Counted from the stretch's first letter, positions 6,318 through 12,495 are shown. The stretch: DNA of 12,495 nucleotides from Pseudomonadota bacterium (GCA_019348095.1 JAHWKC010000040.1:1-12495); one strand, 5' to 3'. Translations and numbers: made by a program. The notes: a model not told the origin generated them from the sequence alone.

Positions 6318-7109
6318 ATGTGCCTGATCGCCATTGCCTGGTGCGTCCATCTCCGCTATCGGCTGGCCCTGATCGCCAACCGCGACGAGTTGCACGCGCG
6401 GCCGGCGGCGGCGGCGGACTTCGACCCGGAAGCTGCGGATGTCTACGGCGGTCGCGACCTGGTGCAGGGCGGCAGTTGGCTGCTGGCCTCGACGCGCGGG
6501 CGGCTGGCGGCGGTCACCAACGTGCGCGAGGGCTCACCCGGCGAGGCGATGCCGCGATCACGCGGTGCATTGGTGCGCGATTTCGTGCATGGGGCGCAAT
6601 CGGCCGATCAGTACCTCGCCACACTGCGCGCCGACGCGGCCGAATACGGCCGTTTCAACCTGTTGGTCTGGGACGGCGGACGCCTGGCGTTTGCCAGCAA
6701 CCACCCGGGCTTTTCCACCCATCCGGTCGAACCCGGCGTGCATGCCATGTCCAATGGCGCGTTCGATGCGCCGTGGCCAAAAAGTGCGCACGCGACGCGG
6801 GCGTTGTCGGCGTGGCTCGCATCGGACGCACCGGACCGGCATCAGGCGGGCGACGCGAGGGCGCTGCAGCCGTTGCTGGATGCGCTGGCCGATGCGACAC
6901 CCGCGCCGGATGCGGACCTGCCCGATACCGGGATCGGTCTTGACCTCGAGCGCTCGCTGTCGCCAGCGTTCGTGCGCGACCCGCGTTACGGCACACGGTG
7001 CAGCACCGTGGTGCTGGTGGAACACGGGGCGCTCACTTTCGTGGAGCGGCGTTTCGGGCCGGACGCGCAGGTGACGGGGGAAAGCGCGCGGCGGTTGCCG
7101 CTCGACTGA
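6318..7109 (+). CDS. NRDE (TANGO2-like) family protein
   Basis: The 263-aa protein begins MCLIAIAW and has the family-naming Asn-Arg-Asp-Glu at 21-24 (LIANRDELHARPAA). YGGRDLVQGGSWL, AAVTNVRE, FNLLVWDGG and, near the end, RYGTRCSTVVLV follow. This motif order and the length match bacterial NRDE proteins, homologues of human TANGO2. The conserved Cys2 and the overall pattern suggest an Ntn-hydrolase-like fold. The biochemical activity in bacteria is not established; roles in haem or acyl-CoA handling have been proposed for relatives. There is no signal peptide, so it is probably cytoplasmic. ATG 6318 lacks a Shine-Dalgarno but has TACGAT six bases upstream, consistent with a leaderless start. 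It is convergent with the next gene. Confidence 0.92.
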   Translation: MCLIAIAWCVHLRYRLALIANRDELHARPAAAADFDPEAADVYGGRDLVQGGSWLLASTRGRLAAVTNVREGSPGEAMPRSRGALVRDFVHGAQSADQYLATLRADAAEYGRFNLLVWDGGRLAFASNHPGFSTHPVEPGVHAMSNGAFDAPWPKSAHATRALSAWLASDAPDRHQAGDARALQPLLDALADATPAPDADLPDTGIGLDLERSLSPAFVRDPRYGTRCSTVVLVEHGALTFVERRFGPDAQVTGESARRLPLD

Positions 7110-7150
7110 GGTGCAAGTCGGGGATGTGGCGCCGGGCGATCGGGCTCGAA

Positions 7151-7192
7151 TCCTCCCCGGCCCTGCTTTGCCAACGGAGGGAGGCAGGCCTG
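7151..7192. repeat. Possible diverged PPFxKGG-type repeat remnant
   Basis: The stretch beginning aatcctccccggccctgc and running into caacggagggaggcag resembles one arm of the element at 1790-1940 (C-rich run, CTTTGCC/CAAAGG-like centre, G-rich run). On the minus strand it reads CLPPLAKQGRGG. Mismatches are many, so the relation is tentative. The rest of the 7110-7233 gap shows nothing else. Confidence 0.35.
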
Positions 7193-7233
7193 CGGCGGAG
7201 CAGGCAGAGAACCTGGCCCCCGCCTCGCGGGGA

Positions 7234-7692
7234 TCACCCCCACGGCCACCAGCCGCGGCCGGTCGCGGCGTAGCGGTCGGCGGCGCGCTCGAAACGGTTG
7301 CGCACACTGATACCGCCGCACACTAGGTACAGCGGCAGGAACAAAGGACCGAGCACCATGTACTGAAAGACATGGGCACGCTCGTGATCGGCCAGGCGCA
7401 CGTGCGGCTCCTCGCACAGCCCGGCGCGATGCGCGTAGGTGCGACACGGCGCATCGAGGTTCTGCCCGGTATGCAGGATCACGTTGCCGAGGGTCAGCGC
7501 CCCGCCAGGCCCCCACGGCCAGCGGTCGAACACCAGCGCGAGTTCGCCGCGCCGCCAGTGGACGCGCGCGCCGAACGCCAGCCCCAGGCCACCGAGCAGC
7601 AGGCCGGCGATCGTGTTGGGCAGCGTCCACAACGCGCCAAGCGCGAGCCACCCGCGGGCGCGGATCAGCCCTCGTCCGGCATCAGCAGCCAC
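7234..7692 (-). CDS. Small membrane protein with M48-like HExxH...ExxAD metalloprotease motifs
   Basis: From GTG 7692 the product is 152 aa. It has a hydrophobic segment (about 17-40, ALGALWTLPNTIAGLLLGGLGLAF), then the putative zinc motif HERAH (103-107). A second hydrophobic stretch follows (FQYMVLGPLFLPLYLVCGGI, about 109-128), then ERAAD (135-139). HExxH followed by ExxAD is the zinc-site pattern of M48-type gluzincins, though the protein is far shorter than M48 enzymes. I do not recognise a named family, and catalysis is unproven. The start overlaps the PspC-domain gene by 28 bases, implying translational coupling and shared transcription. GTG 7692 has only weak ribosome-binding support, so the true start may lie somewhat downstream. 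Confidence 0.7.
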   Translation of the reverse strand: MAADAGRGLIRARGWLALGALWTLPNTIAGLLLGGLGLAFGARVHWRRGELALVFDRWPWGPGGALTLGNVILHTGQNLDAPCRTYAHRAGLCEEPHVRLADHERAHVFQYMVLGPLFLPLYLVCGGISVRNRFERAADRYAATGRGWWPWG

Positions 7693-7865
7693 AGGATCAG
7701 GTACGCCAGGATGCCGGGGAATGCGGCCGAGGCGATCGACACGATCACGAAGACGATCCGCAGCAGGGTCGAGCTCCAGCCGTAACGGCGGGCAATGCCG
7801 CCCATCACGCCGCCGATCATGCGGTCGTGGCGGGAGCGGGTAAACGGTCGCGGGGTGGCGGACAT
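7665..7865 (-). CDS. PspC-domain envelope stress protein
   Basis: The 66-aa product has the PspC signature RMIGGVMGGIARRYGWSSTLLRIVFVI, with an N-terminal amphipathic part and one main membrane span (about 34-62, ending LILWLLMPDEG). PspC proteins are inner-membrane components of the phage-shock envelope response. Free-standing short copies like this are common, and their role is less certain. ATG 7865 has AGGA nine bases upstream. It is the first gene of a two-gene unit with the HExxH membrane protein. No pspA or pspB lies in the window, so this is not a classical psp operon. Confidence 0.88.
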   Translation of the reverse strand: MSATPRPFTRSRHDRMIGGVMGGIARRYGWSSTLLRIVFVIVSIASAAFPGILAYLILWLLMPDEG

Positions 7866-7953
7866 CCGGGTCGATCCTGTGGGGACTAGGGTGAGTGTAT
7901 GGCGGGCGTGTGATGACGGCGTCGGGCCGGCGGCCGCCCGGCCGCAGTTCCTT

Positions 7954-8090
7954 GTAGGAGCGGCTTCAGCCGCGAGCTTCCTCGCAGGCCGGTGCAGGTC
8001 CGTCCAACCTGCAGAGGACGGACCTGCCCTGCATAAGTCGTGGGCACCCTGGCTCCGGATCGAAAGGCTCGCGGCTGAAGCCGCTCCTCC
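7954..8090. repeat. GTAGGAGC-ended palindromic repeat, copy 2, with nested hairpin
   Basis: The left end (7954-7977) and right end (8067-8090) are inverted copies that match at 23 of 24 positions, beginning gtaggagcggcttcagccgc. Inside, gcaggtccgtcc (7994-8005) pairs perfectly with ggacggacctgc (8016-8027), giving a second 12-bp stem. The 137-bp element occupies most of the gap between the pspC promoter side and the end of phaC. It begins 89 bases before pspC's start codon and ends 16 bases from the phaC stop. It shares its ends with the repeat at 5633-5707. Confidence 0.85.
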
Positions 8091-8105
8091 AGAGGCCGAT
8101 CGGGA

Positions 8106-9191
8106 TCAGCGGGCGGCGAGCCAGTCGTGTATTGCGGTCGGCACCTCGCGCTGGGCGCGGCCGGACACGTAGATGCCGATGTGCCCACCGCGGAACGACA
8201 GCTCGCTGTAGTCGCTGGAGCCGGTCAGCCCGGCGAGTGCGCGGGACGCGGCTGGCGGCACCAGGTGATCCTGCTGGGCATAGATATTGAGCAGCGGCAT
8301 GTCGACATCGCCCAGGTGCACCTCGCGCCCGCCGATGTCGATCCCGCCCTTGACGAAGCCATTGCCCTGGTAGAACTGCTTGACGAACTGGCGGAACGCT
8401 TCGCCGGCCTGGTCGGGCGAGTCGAAGATCCACTTTTCCATGCGCAGGAAGTCCTCCAGCGCCGCCTTGTCGTCCAGGATGTCGACCAGCCCGACGTACT
8501 TCTGCACGAACAGCCGCCACGGCTTGAGCATCAGGTAGCTCATGTTCATCAGGTCGGCCGGCACGTTGCCGAGCGTATCGACGAACAGGTCGACATCGAT
8601 CCCGCGGGTCCAGTTGGCCAGCATGTTGTCGTCGGTGTGGAAGTCCACCGGCGTGACCATGGTGATCAGGTTGCGGACCTTGCCCGGGTTGAGCGCCGAG
8701 TAGCACAACGAGAACGCGCCGCCCTGGCAGATCCCGAGCAGGTTGATCGCATCGAGCTCGTGACTGCGGCGCAGGTGGTCGACCGCCCCGCCGAGGAACC
8801 GCTGGATGTAGTCCTCCAGTTCCAGATAGCGATCGGAGCGGTCGGGATAGCCCCAGTCGAGCACGTAGACGTCCTCGCCGCGCTCGAGCAGGCCGCGCAC
8901 GATCGACTTGTCGGCCTGCAGGTCGACCATGTACGGCCGGTTGACCAGCGCATAGGCGATCAGCAGCGGCACCTTCGCGGTCGGTGCATGCCCACTGTCT
9001 CCGCGGAAGCGGTACAGCACCACCTTGCCGTCGCGCCAGACTTCCTGTTTTTCGGTGACGCCGTAGTCGACGTCGCCGACCTGCTGCAGCGTCTCCAGCC
9101 CGGCACGCAGCTTGGCCTGGGTCTGCATGGCTTCCTGCGCCAGCGACTGCGGGGTGAAGCCGATCGGGCTGTTGATATCGTAGCCGTTCAT
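8106..9191 (-). CDS. phaC: Class III poly(R)-hydroxyalkanoate synthase, catalytic subunit PhaC
   Basis: PhaC polymerises hydroxyacyl-CoA (mainly 3-hydroxybutyryl-CoA in class III systems) into storage polyester at granule surfaces and works as a complex with PhaE. The 361-aa length is that of class III enzymes, not the ~560-600 aa of class I. The lipase-like box is GICQGG with nucleophile Cys155; Asp308 (YAQQDHLVPP) and His337 (RGGHIG) complete the triad. All three are offset by exactly six from the Allochromatium vinosum residues Cys149, Asp302 and His331. ATG 9191 begins one base after the phaE stop, with GAGGAA inside the phaE end as ribosome binding site. The two are clearly co-translated. 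Confidence 0.96.
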   Translation of the reverse strand: MNGYDINSPIGFTPQSLAQEAMQTQAKLRAGLETLQQVGDVDYGVTEKQEVWRDGKVVLYRFRGDSGHAPTAKVPLLIAYALVNRPYMVDLQADKSIVRGLLERGEDVYVLDWGYPDRSDRYLELEDYIQRFLGGAVDHLRRSHELDAINLLGICQGGAFSLCYSALNPGKVRNLITMVTPVDFHTDDNMLANWTRGIDVDLFVDTLGNVPADLMNMSYLMLKPWRLFVQKYVGLVDILDDKAALEDFLRMEKWIFDSPDQAGEAFRQFVKQFYQGNGFVKGGIDIGGREVHLGDVDMPLLNIYAQQDHLVPPAASRALAGLTGSSDYSELSFRGGHIGIYVSGRAQREVPTAIHDWLAAR

Positions 9192-9192
9192 C

Positions 9193-10335
9193 TCAACGCT
9201 TCCTCTGCGGGGTCTTCTTCACCGTGCGCTTGGCCGGCGATTTCTTCGCGGGCGATTTCTTGGCCGGCGCTTTCGTGGCTGCCGTTCGAGCGGTGGACTT
9301 CTTCGCAGTCTTTGCGGGAGCGGTACGCGTTTCGCTCTTGCCCCCTCTGCGCGGGGGAGCCGATCGCGGTGAAGCGTCGGGATCCGGCTGCGCCGCCGGT
9401 TGCCTGGCGCTCTTGCCAGCGGATGCATTGCCCCCCGCCTCGAGCTGGTCGCGCAAGCGGCGCAGCTCGCGCTCCAGCCGCACGATCTTGCGATGGGCCG
9501 AGTCGACTTCGGTGCGGGTCGGCGTGCCCAGCAGCAGACCGGCCTGCTCGACCTCGCCCTGCACTGCCGCGCGTAGCCGCATCTGCGCGTTGATCATGTC
9601 GCCATAGGCCTCGCGGAAGCGCGGCGACAATGCGATCTCCGCATAGGCCTCCTCGGCCGCTTCGATCCAGAGGTCGAACAGCGCACGGGCCGAGTCGAGC
9701 GTCTGCCCCGACTCGCCGCGTTGGGCCAGCTTTTCCTGAAACAGTGCGAAGGCAGCCTGCCCGGCCTCGCCCAGCAGCGCGTTGTAGCTCTGGTTGCGCT
9801 GTTGGAACTCCAGCTGCGCCTGCGCGAGCTTCTGCCAGCGCTCCTGGTGCTCACGGGCGAACCCGAACGCGGGTGTACCCAGCCACTGGTTGCCTTGGCG
9901 CTGCAGGCCTTCGATGTACGGAGCGGCCTGCTCCAACCACTGCTCGGGGCCGGCCTGGCCGGGGCCGCCCATGCCGCGCAACACCTCGGCGAACGGATTG
10001 CCGCCGCCGCTGCCGAGCATCTGTTTCCACGCATCGGCAATCTCGGCCGCACCCGCGTCCTGGCCGGCGAACTGCGCGGCCAGTTGCTGCATCTGCCCGA
10101 ACCAGCCGCGCGCCTGGCTGTTGAAGCGCTGCACGGCCTCGTCCATTTCGTTGCCGCCGCGGCCCGGTTGCGTAGCCAGCTGCGAGGCGAGCCCGGACCA
10201 CCAGCCGACCGCGTCGTTCCAGTCCGGTGCCTTTGGCTGCGCCGGCGTGGCGGCCTTGCGCATCGTCTCGCCCCAGCTGTTCCAGTACTCGCGCGCGAGC
10301 GCCTCGAAATCGCCACCGAACGTAGGGTTCGCCAT
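9193..10335 (-). CDS. phaE: PHA synthase subunit PhaE with a histone-H1/PhaF-like basic tail
   Basis: PhaE is the non-catalytic partner required for class III PHA synthase activity. The 380-aa product starts MANPTFGGDFEALAREYW at ATG 10335, which has AGGAGG seven bases upstream; the frame stays open further upstream without similarity. The helical body holds WLGTPAFGFAREHQERWQKLA, FDLWIEAAEEAYAEIALSPRF and the PhaE-typical LLGTPTRTEVDSAHRKI. It ends in a coiled coil (RLERELRRLRDQLEA, about 286-300). After residue 301 comes a disordered, strongly basic tail of about 80 residues. From about 337 to 380 it is nearly all Lys, Ala, Pro, Thr and Arg, with a tandem KKSPA repeat, like histone H1 or AlgP/PhaF DNA-binding tails. 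phaC follows after one base. Confidence 0.93.
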   Translation of the reverse strand: MANPTFGGDFEALAREYWNSWGETMRKAATPAQPKAPDWNDAVGWWSGLASQLATQPGRGGNEMDEAVQRFNSQARGWFGQMQQLAAQFAGQDAGAAEIADAWKQMLGSGGGNPFAEVLRGMGGPGQAGPEQWLEQAAPYIEGLQRQGNQWLGTPAFGFAREHQERWQKLAQAQLEFQQRNQSYNALLGEAGQAAFALFQEKLAQRGESGQTLDSARALFDLWIEAAEEAYAEIALSPRFREAYGDMINAQMRLRAAVQGEVEQAGLLLGTPTRTEVDSAHRKIVRLERELRRLRDQLEAGGNASAGKSARQPAAQPDPDASPRSAPPRRGGKSETRTAPAKTAKKSTARTAATKAPAKKSPAKKSPAKRTVKKTPQRKR

Positions 10336-10401
10336 CGTTGCCTCCTGAGCCTGGAGCGATGATATCAACGCGGTTGTTGCGCGATGGTGTCGTTGACGGC
10401 T

Positions 10402-10583
10402 GCTCTCCGCGTTTTTCGGGAGAAGGCTTATGGAGTAACGGCGCGCGAAGACCGGGGCAGGCGGATGCTTCTGAACCGGGACTGGCGCAGTCGCTCGCAG
10501 CTCGATTGCCCTCATCCGCCCTTCGGGCACCCCCGACTAAAGCATTCGGGGGCAGGCTCTTCTCCCGCTCGCGGGAGAAGGGG
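10402..10583. repeat. Repeat-rich gap between pssA and phaE (GGGAGAAG hairpins)
   Basis: A perfect palindrome, CTTCTCCCGC (10559-10568) with GCGGGAGAAG (10571-10580), lies just after pssA. A decayed relative (tctcc...ggaga, 10404-10423) lies toward phaE. Between them are the hairpins gcccttcgggc (10517-10528 area) and ccccgactaaagcattcgggg (10531-10551 area). The order cctcatccgcccttcgggca followed by a gcgggagaag palindrome is typical of a dispersed xanthomonad intergenic repeat. I see no gene in 10336-10601. The palindrome lacks a T tract on the pssA side, so it is a weak terminator candidate. Confidence 0.55.
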
Positions 10584-10601
10584 TCTTGCGAAAGGCCATT
10601 T

Positions 10602-11216
10602 CTAGGGCTTGGGAATCCGCAGTGTCTTGCTGATCATCAGCACGCCCGACAGCGCGAACATCAGCACCAGCGGGTGGAACTGCCACGGTCCCAGCTGGAC
10701 CATGCCCAACCATATGTCGCGGCCGATGGCGCCCTGCCAGGCGGCGACCGCCAGCACGATCACCAGCACCAGGCTGGTCGGGATCGGGGTGCCCTCGAAG
10801 TAATTGACCTTGCCCTCCTCTCCCGCCAGTTGCTCGGCGGTGACGTTGTAGCGCGCCAGCCGGCTGACCCCGCAGCCGACGAAGAAGCTCAACACCACCC
10901 AGTCCCAGCCACCCTGGAGGCCGCACGCATAGCCCAGCGCCGCGGGGGCCACGCCGAAGGAAATCACGTCGGCCAAGGAGTCCAGTTCGCGCCCCAGGGT
11001 CGAGGCCGACTTGCGCCAGCGCGCGACGCGGCCGTCCAGCGCATCGAAGATGAAGGCCAGCGGGATCAATGCCATGCCGATCATGAGGTCGCGCACGATA
11101 CCTTCCTGCAGGAAGCGCATCGCCGCGAAGATCGCGCCGGTACCGCAGAACGCATTGGCGAGGGTGAACCAGTCCGCGAGGTGGAACTCGCGGAGCATCG
11201 TGAAGTGACGCGGCAT
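10602..11216 (-). CDS. pssA: CDP-diacylglycerol-serine O-phosphatidyltransferase
   Basis: This is an integral membrane enzyme that makes phosphatidylserine, the precursor of phosphatidylethanolamine, from CDP-diacylglycerol and serine. The 204-aa product carries a perfect CDP-alcohol phosphatidyltransferase signature, D(x2)DG(x2)AR(x8)G(x3)D(x3)D, from Asp58 to Asp83 (DALDGRVAR...LGRELDSLAD). About six hydrophobic spans surround it. VNYFEGTPIPTS in the C-terminal half is typical of the Bacillus-type (type II) phosphatidylserine synthases. The frame is open to an ATG at 11339, but MPRHF at 11216 has GGAG six bases upstream and begins at the usual point before the first helix (DWFTLANAFCGTGAIFAA). 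It appears monocistronic. Confidence 0.93.
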   Translation of the reverse strand: MPRHFTMLREFHLADWFTLANAFCGTGAIFAAMRFLQEGIVRDLMIGMALIPLAFIFDALDGRVARWRKSASTLGRELDSLADVISFGVAPAALGYACGLQGGWDWVVLSFFVGCGVSRLARYNVTAEQLAGEEGKVNYFEGTPIPTSLVLVIVLAVAAWQGAIGRDIWLGMVQLGPWQFHPLVLMFALSGVLMISKTLRIPKP

Positions 11217-11374
11217 GCAAGGCTCCGAGCGGGCGACCGGTCCATCGTAGTGCATGCAGACTGCCAAAGCCGGCGTGAAGCGGGCAGTAGCTTGGGCAGG
11301 TCGCCGCAGGGCCAGTTCGGGCGCGATGCGACTGGTCATGGCGCGGTCGGCCGGTGCAGGCCTCGAGGTTTACC

Positions 11375-11403
11375 AAAAAAGCGGGGCCGGATAACCGGCC
11401 CCG
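11375..11403 (-). terminator. Intrinsic terminator of the glycine-zipper gene
   Basis: On the minus strand the stem GGGGCCGG/CCGGCCCC (11383-11390 with 11395-11402, extended by one G-C pair) encloses a TTAT loop. A T tract of six follows (11380-11375). It lies 28 bases after the stop of the glycine-zipper gene. The remaining gap to pssA (11217-11374) must hold the pssA promoter; I see no other feature there. Confidence 0.9.
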
Positions 11404-11430
11404 ATGGACAATGCAACTCTTGTCACAACC

Positions 11431-12205
11431 TCAACCGCGCGTCGTGTCGCCCGAGGCCAGCGCGGTCTGCGTCACGACCTCGCCGTCAACCACCGGCAGG
11501 CGCTCGCCCGGCCGGTCATCGAGTCGGATCATCTGCTCGCGCCCTTCGTAGCGGTAGGTGACGTCATAGCCGATCACCCGGTCCTCGCTGCCCAGCGGGA
11601 TGCGGCTGCCCGGCTTGCTGCCGGTGCGCATGGTGCCGGTGGTGCCATCGGGATTGCGGTAGGTCACGTTGTAGCCGACCACGCGGGTGGACTGCGAGGT
11701 CTCCGAAACGGTGCGGCACTGGCGGTCTACCCGCTGTACCGTCTGGCCGCCGACATGGTTGCGGTCGACCCGGTTGCCGACATAACCGCCAGCGGCCGCG
11801 CCGGCCGCGGTCGCGACCTTGCGGCCGTTGCCGCCACCGATCTGGTTGCCGACCAGGCCACCGATTACCGCACCGGCGATGGTGCCGCCGACGTTGCCGT
11901 CACGCTCGGGCAGTCGCTCCTGCACCACTACGTCCTCGCATACCTCACGCGGGCTGGAGACGGTGCTGGTCTCACGCACCGGGTCGGTGCCGATCACGGT
12001 CGCATACAGCTCCTGCTTTTCATTGACCGGCTCGACCTGCAGCACGTCGGCGTACTGGGCCGCCGCGATGGCGCCGTCGACCGCGATATCGCCATCGGCA
12101 GCGGTCACCAGCGACAGCGCCTGCGAATCGGCGGCGGTGGCCACCTGCGGATCCGCTGCGCCGTTGCCGCTGAAGCTTTGGTAGGAAGCCACCGCAACGC
12201 CACCG
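11431..12205 (-). CDS. Glycine-zipper 2TM-domain surface protein (N-terminus replaced at a chimeric join)
   Basis: The reliable part of this ORF begins at about ASYQSFSGNGAADPQVA and runs to ASGDTTRG. It has a Gly-rich zipper pair (GNVGGTIAGAVIGGLVGNQIGGG and AAGAAAGGYVGNRV) typical of Rickettsia 17-kDa-antigen-like outer-membrane or periplasmic proteins. Two related C-terminal units follow (VVGYNVTYRNPDGT and VIGYDVTYRYEGRE). A signal peptide is expected in front. What is read instead is a MacB-type transmembrane segment, so the true start codon is not in the window. SLLVGGVAVAS may be shared by both: a signal-peptide end for this gene and an ABC-permease helix for the other. Cys147 and Cys221 may form a disulfide. 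Downstream is a strong terminator. The role is probably structural in the envelope. Confidence 0.8.
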
Positions 12206-12378
12206 ACCAGCAGCGAGATGCCCGCGATCGCCGCCAGCACGAGCGTGAGGATCTGGAGGATGTCCCCCACCACGCCGATGATCTCGTCCTGGCTGAGGAC
12301 GGTGAACTCGGCCTCGTCGAGGCGCCGGCTGAGCACGCGCTCGATCGTGGTCCGGTCGGCGTCGATGGTGGCGGTCAT
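12195..12378 (-). pseudogene. MacB/FtsX-type ABC permease fragment, joined in frame to the glycine-zipper gene
   Basis: From ATG 12378 the product reads MTATIDADRTTIERVLSRRL and then FTVLSQDEIIGVVGDIL and ILTLVLAAIAGISLLVGG. The latter is the second-transmembrane-helix region of MacB-type ABC permeases, where the motif normally continues [20 protein letters not shown]. Here it changes to the glycine-zipper protein at about residues 54-62. ATG 12378 has AAGGAGG upstream and overlaps the stop of another frame (ATGA), so it looks like a real start. Yet the first helix and the large periplasmic domain of a permease are missing before it. The text looks actinobacterial. Confidence 0.65.
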
Positions 12379-12494
12379 CGGCGTCCCTCCTTCGCACGGT
12401 CCATACGGCGACGCCCGCCGCCGGATTCGCCGCCGCCCTCGTCGTCGGTCTCACCATCGGGCGAGCCGGCGCCAACGCTGACCGGCTCCGGGGC
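12375..12494 (-). CDS. Possible 3' end of an upstream gene in the foreign right-end segment
   Basis: A frame entering from the window edge reads APEPVSVGAGSPDGETDDEG, then a Gly/Arg-rich stretch ending RRRMDRAKEGRR. Its TGA (12377-12375) overlaps the ATG of the permease fragment as ATGA, a common sign of coupled genes. The acidic then basic low-complexity tail gives no family. In MacB-type loci the gene before the permease is usually the ATPase or the periplasmic adaptor, but nothing here shows which. Confidence 0.4.
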   Translation of the reverse strand, partial: APEPVSVGAGSPDGETDDEGGGESGGGRRRMDRAKEGRR

Positions 12495-12495
12495 C

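Noticed and set aside
8127..9593. 488-aa plus-strand ORF opposite phaC-phaE
   Set aside because: It is the antisense shadow of two well-identified genes in high-GC DNA. Its composition (Val, Asp, Ala, Gln rich, no motif) fits a shadow frame.
10336..10530. Upstream extension of PhaE beginning MPEGRMRAIELRAT
   Set aside because: This part crosses repeat sequence, shows no PhaE similarity, and the internal ATG at 10335 has a perfect AGGAGG.
11217..11339. Upstream extension of PssA beginning MTSRIAPELALRR
   Set aside because: It is polar and unlike the family. The start at 11216 has a good ribosome binding site directly before the first membrane helix.
11431..12378. A 315-aa ABC-permease/glycine-zipper fusion
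   Set aside because: The two halves belong to unrelated families and meet at a short similar stretch (SLLVGG). This is more likely an assembly join than a domain fusion.

Overview
The central part of this window (about 0.4-12.2 kb) reads as chromosome of a high-GC gammaproteobacterium, most likely a Lysobacter-like member of the Xanthomonadaceae. The signs are a System I cytochrome c maturation operon, a MetX-family acyltransferase with the NSLGSCKGSTGP signature, a class III PHA synthase pair, a Bacillus-type phosphatidylserine synthase, and several short palindromic repeats of types common in that family (coding VPAFAGMT, coding PPFFKGG, and GTAGGAGC-ended). This is inferred from remembered family features; no search was run.

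Both ends look foreign to the middle. Bases 1 to about 370 encode the first ~90 residues of an actinobacterial-looking alpha/beta hydrolase that changes in frame into the C-terminal part of CcmF. At the right end, about 12.2-12.5 kb encodes a MacB-type ABC permease segment that changes in frame into a glycine-zipper surface protein. Each switch lies where both proteins could share a short stretch (DALDLGK...ISVG on the left, SLLVGG on the right). The simplest reading is two assembly or library chimeras, so neither long ORF should be taken as a natural fusion.

Layout, left to right. On + lies the end of a ccm operon: ccmF (3' part), ccmG/dsbE, ccmH, ccmI, with overlapping starts except where a 151-bp palindromic element sits in front of ccmH. 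Then come an IR-flanked repeat, a MetX-family gene (probably serine O-succinyltransferase), a decayed PQQ-type beta-propeller relic, and a cysteine dioxygenase. The gap after it holds a repeat and a hairpin with a T tract. A 62-aa conserved small protein and a tRNA-Leu(CAA) with its terminator follow on the - strand. An NRDE/TANGO2-family gene (+) faces a - strand pair made of a PspC-domain protein and a small membrane protein with HExxH and ExxAD motifs. A large inverted repeat precedes phaE-phaC (-). The window then has a repeat-rich gap, pssA (-), a strong terminator, and the glycine-zipper gene (-).

Functional themes: haem attachment to apocytochrome c (ccmFGHI), sulfur amino-acid metabolism (O-succinylserine synthesis next to cysteine oxidation), carbon storage (PhaEC, with a histone-H1/PhaF-like tail on PhaE), and envelope functions (PspC, mini-metalloprotease, PssA, glycine zipper). 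I found no CRISPR array, transposase, phage gene or recognisable defence cluster. The items most worth checking are the tailed PhaE, the mini-metalloprotease/PspC pair, the element in the ccmH leader, the PQQ relic and the two chimeric ends.
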